Positions 60,175-64,000 of a DNA stretch of 64,000 nt are shown here, in pieces; the first letter of the stretch is position 1; each line of letters begins with the position of its first letter. The DNA comes from Nymphaea colorata. Taxonomy: Eukaryota > Streptophyta > Magnoliopsida > Nymphaeales > Nymphaeaceae. A model generated the notes under the pieces. That model saw only the letters and a list, made by a program, of their open reading frames with translations. It ran no database searches and was not told where the DNA came from. Where the stretch lies: contig NC_045141.1 of assembly GCF_008831285.2 (NCBI RefSeq), positions 9,658,106-9,722,105 of the forward strand, read 5' to 3'. A program made the position numbers and the translations under genes.

Positions 60175-63065
60175 TCACTACTAAATTTTTGAATGGGTTC
60201 AATTACCTTACCTGGGCAAAATCTGCTAAACTTTTCTTGAGTGGAAAGTCTAGGCTCGGTCATGTTACCCGCAGCAAACCAAAACCTGCTGATGTGGTAT
60301 GAAGCTTGCTGAATGGGAGTCAAATGACCATACTGTTATGTCATGGCTCATGAATTCAATGGAAAAAAAAACATTGCCAGTGGATTTTATTTCCTTGAAA
60401 CTGCCAAAGGCATGTGGAAGGCAGCTCAGGATCTCTATAGCCAGCAATATAATGTTACCAAAAGATTTCAAGTAGCTCAAGAAATTAGTAAGTTTAAACA
60501 AAGAGATATGGCCTTCACATAATATCTTGGACAACTTCGTGCTTTATGGGATTAGTGGCAATCTTACACCCCTGTTGCAACTAATGTTGTGACCCTCCAG
60601 CAAAATCATGAAGATGAAAAAGCCTTTCAGATGCTGGTTGGACTGAAACCTGAATATGAGCTACTGCGTAGTCAAGTCCTTATGTCACCTGACATTTCCA
60701 AACTAAATATTGTTAGCTCTATCATTATGTGTGAGGAAACTCATCGTCAAGGTTATGAATCTTTTTAACAAAACTGAGGATATTAATAATTATCAAGCAC
60801 TGATGTTCTCCAAACAAATGGATGTTGATATGTCTTCTTGTTCTTCATATCACTTAAACTCAAAAGGGAAAAGGAATTTTTTCTATACCTATTGCAAGAA
60901 AAAAAATCATACCAAAGAAAAATGTTGGAAGCTAAATAGTAAACCAAATAATGAAGGCCGACACAAGGCTGCTCACGTGTTTCACGATGAACAGAAAGAG
61001 ACACTGGTGACCACGGAAAAGCTAACACAACTGCTATAAAGCTTTGTCAAACAAAACTGAACAACCTTAGCTGCTAACGAAAGTGGAGATGGTGTAGGTA
61101 CGTGTAGCTTCCTATCATGTTTGGATGAGAACACGTAGATAATAGATCCTAGTGCATCAGATAGCATGGCTGGTTCTAAAAATATTTTAGCTGATATTGA
61201 AGGCGTTTCGTATATAAAACCTATTACTATAGCTAATGGGGGCAAGGTTAGCATCACAGGCAAAGGGGTAGCACAATTTTTTGAGAAGAAGGGTCCCATT
61301 GACATTTTATACATGCCTAATTAGGCTTTTAATCTCATGCCAGTCAATAAAATAACAATGACTTACAATTGCAATGTGATTTTCTTGCCATCAAAGGTTG
61401 TGTTTCAGGATCGGATCATAGGAAAGGCGATTGGTGAAGAGGATGAATTTCATGGTCTTTACTACTTGAATTGCAAAAATAAGGCACTTATTGTGAATAC
61501 AAGTAACACTAAAGGAGAGAAATGACATTTGAGGTCGGGATACCCATCTAGTTATGTGTTAAATTCTTTGAAGCCTATAATATTTTTTGATTGCAATACT
61601 TGTGAGGTGTGCCGGTATGCTAAGTTAACCCCCGACCACCATTTTCTTCTTCTAAAAGTACTACTAATTGTTTTTGAGATAGTTCACTCAGATGTTTGGG
61701 GACCAACCCCTATTGACTCATACAATGGTTTTAAGTACTACTTTTCTTTATTGATGACTATTCTCAAGTGGGTTGGATGTATTTCCTAAAAACCAAGGAT
61801 GAGGTGTTTTCTAAATTTCAGACTTTTTACAACATAGTGGTCACTCAGTTTGGGAAAAAAGATAACTCTACGGACTGAAATTGGGATTGAGTATGTGGAC
61901 AAGAAATTTGAATCTTTTGTTAATAAGGTTAGCATGCACCACCCAACAATTTGATTGAAGTGACTCATGCTTTGCTCTTTCAAAATTATGTCCCAGAATG
62001 ATTATGGGTTGAAGCAATTTCAGCAGCTAACTATATTATAAATAGGCAGCCAAGACGCTACCTTGAAAATAGATCTCCTATTGAAGTTCTCAGGGAAAAA
62101 AACATTCTATTGAATATTTAAAAAGTTTGGTTGCATAGTATATGTGTGGAGATCTCCCAAACATCGAAATGAGTTGCAGCTTTGTGCCATAAAATGTGTC
62201 TTTCTTGGATATTCTTCAACCAAAAAGGGGTATATGTGCTTTGATGCCAGTTCAAAGGAAATGTATATATCTCGTGATGTTAGATTTGATGAGTTGAAGG
62301 CCTATTTTGAAAAATGTCTTCAGGGGGAGTCGCAAGCCTACTTTGAAAAACATCCTCAAAGAGAGCAAATAAACTTAAAATTTGATTCTCTCCCACTTCC
62401 TAATATTTTTCCTATGGCTGATGTTGAGAATTGTAAAGCTCCTATTTAGGTCCAAAAATGATGAAAATACCACTCCTACCATTGAGGACGTCAATAATGA
62501 CTCACAGCAAGCTACTACTAATGAGACACAACAACTTAACACCATATGATGATCAGAAAGAACTCGCCAACAAGCACAAAGAAATAGAGATTTTGTTATG
62601 AGCAGTGCAGTTAGATATCCAATAGAAGCTTATGCTAACTATGATGTATTTTCTCAAACTCAAACAACCTTTTTTATGTAGCTAAACAATATTTATGAAC
62701 AAGGACATTTGAAGAGGCCTTCCAAGATCCTTGTTGGAGAAAAGCCATAATGGATGAATTAGATGCTCTAATAAAAAAGTGAAAACATGAGAACTCATCC
62801 CTCTTCATTCAGGTAAAAAAACAGTTAGTTGTAAATGGGCATTTAAATTGAAATTTCATAGTGATGGGGCTCTTGACAGACATAAAGCCCGTCTTATTGC
62901 TCGAGGCTGCCTCTCAAACAGAAGGAATTGACTATACTGAGACATTTGCTCCAGTGGTGTAAATGACAACTCTTCATACCCTAATATCTATTGCTTGCAA
63001 TTTTAAGTGGAATTTATTTCAACTTGATGTAAAAAATGCTTTTCATCAAGGTGATTTACAAGAAG
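60175..63065 (+). pseudogene. Copia-4 gag-pol remnant (right half)
   Basis: Frames in order give gag (GFNYLTWAKSAKLFLSGKSR, DEKAFQMLVGLKPEYELLRS), a damaged zinc knuckle (YCKKKNHTKEKC, first Cys lost), a protease region (IDPSASDSMAGS), integrase (VHSDVWGPTPIDSYNG, YIVYVWRSPKHRNELQ, FLGYSSTKKGYMCFD) and the start of RT ([30 protein letters not shown]). Stops and shifts are numerous, so it is old. The rest of RT, RNase H and the 3' LTR are missing: at 63066 a LINE fragment begins. Confidence 0.88.
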
Positions 63066-64000
63066 AGTAGGGCATACCCAGAAGAATACTTAAAGGCCTT
63101 GAGTGCTTGCATAATCTCATTATAAGAGTGATGGTGCCCTCTATAGAAGATGATTAGGTCATTGGCAAAGATAATTAGAGTAGGGCATACCCCAACCCAG
63201 GGGATATAGGGGGGAGCCAAGGAACCGTTCTGATGCCTGTACTCAATATTTCTAGAGAGTTTTTTTATAACAACAAGAAAAAGATAAGAAGACATGGGGT
63301 CCCCCTACCTCAGGCCTCTGTGTATTGGGAGGAACTCACTAGGAAGCCCATCAATGAGAACAGCGAACGAAGCTAATGAGATGCACGTCATAAATCTATC
63401 TAGCCATGCCAAGCTGAATCCCAGATCAATAAGAGCAGTCTTAAGAAAGGCCCAACTTACTCTGTCATAGGCTTTGGAAATATCTATTTTAAAGCATATG
63501 TTGCTCTATTGAAACCCCTCAAGCGAGTGTATACATTCATGAGCAAAGATAATATTTTCTATGATTGGTCGACCTGGAAGGAAGCCACCTTGGTCCTTGT
63601 TGATGACTTTTTGCAAGCCTCTTTTCATACAATTAGAAAGAAATTTAGAGATAATCTTATACAACACGTTGCATAAAGCAATAGGTCTGAGATCACCAAC
63701 TTTATAGAGACCATCCTTTTAGGAATAAGGGCAATATAATTTCGAATTATCATGTAGACCAGTTTCCTAGTGATCAAGAAACTATTGATAACCTATAGTA
63801 AATCATGGCCAACTATGCTCCAATGGTACTAATAGAAAGATGGTGGGAAACCATCTGGACCTGGTGTGCTATTCCCATCCAGGGAGAATGCCACGTGCTT
63901 CACCTGCTCAAGAGTGGCTGGGAGAAGTAAGCTAGCAATATCCTCTATCGACAGTCGAAGGGCATTAGAATTCTTGTTCATACTACAGCCTGAACCCTCC
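63066..64000 (-). mobile_element. LINE (non-LTR) reverse transcriptase fragment
   Basis: Minus-strand frames in order from 64000 downwards: DGNSTPGPDGFPPSFY, a KDQGGFLPGRPIIENI-like segment near 63595, FKIDISKAYDRVSWAFL near 63480, GDPMSSYLFLVVIKKLSRNI near 63290, and FANDLIIF at about 63158-63175. These are the successive RT motifs of plant L1-type LINEs. The canonical FADD is FAND here, a lost catalytic Asp. Stops and frame changes occur. The endonuclease end lies beyond the window, and the 3' part after FKYSSGYAL is absent at the junction with Copia-4. Confidence 0.85.

Overview
The window looks like nuclear DNA of a flowering plant. It holds plant LTR retrotransposons of the Ty1/copia and Ty3/gypsy (Tekay/Del chromovirus) types, all primed by initiator tRNA-Met, plus AT and GA microsatellites, a LINE and a MITE-like element. 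A long block of organellar DNA lies inside it. That block carries angiosperm mitochondrial genes (cox1, rps10, nad7 with group II introns), two plastid fragments (ndhA, ndhF) and pieces of a mitochondrial linear plasmid. The mitochondrial codons are in the unedited genomic state and the genes carry stops and frameshifts, so I read the block as a decayed nuclear copy of mitochondrial DNA (a NUMT) transferred as DNA. I cannot name the species. The many unedited codons in cox1 suggest a heavily editing lineage, but that is inference.

Layout. 1-3.6 kb: AT-rich flank with microsatellites, a perfect 62-bp tandem duplication, a dispersed repeat pair and one VPS8-like exon on the minus strand. 3.9-5.7 kb: degenerate copia pol, minus strand. 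5.7-6.6 kb: plastid ndhA intron end/exon 2, then an inverted ndhF fragment. 6.6-8.6 kb: gypsy chromovirus integrase, chromodomain and probable LTR remnant. 8.6-10.8 kb: unassigned, repeat-rich. 10.8-15.8 kb: mitochondrial linear-plasmid sequence with a protein-primed family B DNA polymerase and a head-to-head palindrome. 15.8-29.2 kb: mitochondrial block rps10-cox1 (minus) and nad7 (plus); cox1 is split by a young copia element (Copia-1, 18879-24226, TSD GAAAT).

29.2-31.1 kb: old, inverted Tekay LTR remnant. 31.1-43.7 kb: an old chromovirus whose integrase is split twice, by Copia-2 (31917-37204, TSD AGTTA) and Copia-3 (37278-42462, TSD GACGT). 43.7-49.1 kb: mostly unrecognised AT-rich DNA with a probable MITE. 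49.1-63.1 kb: an old copia (Copia-4) whose gag is split by a nearly identical-LTR Tekay element (49273-60169, TSD CAAAA). 63.1-64 kb: LINE reverse transcriptase fragment, minus strand, running off the end.

No gene in the window looks like a functional host gene. The elements form a nested record: old chromovirus, Copia-4, plasmid and NUMT layers were interrupted later by Copia-2 and Copia-3 (about 2% LTR divergence), Copia-1 (about 0.9%) and Tekay (about 0.3%). The most unusual part is the mitochondrial plasmid DNA at 10.8-15.8 kb: two different reading frames start inside opposing terminal-repeat arms joined head to head, and each leads into a different portion of the same DNA polymerase.
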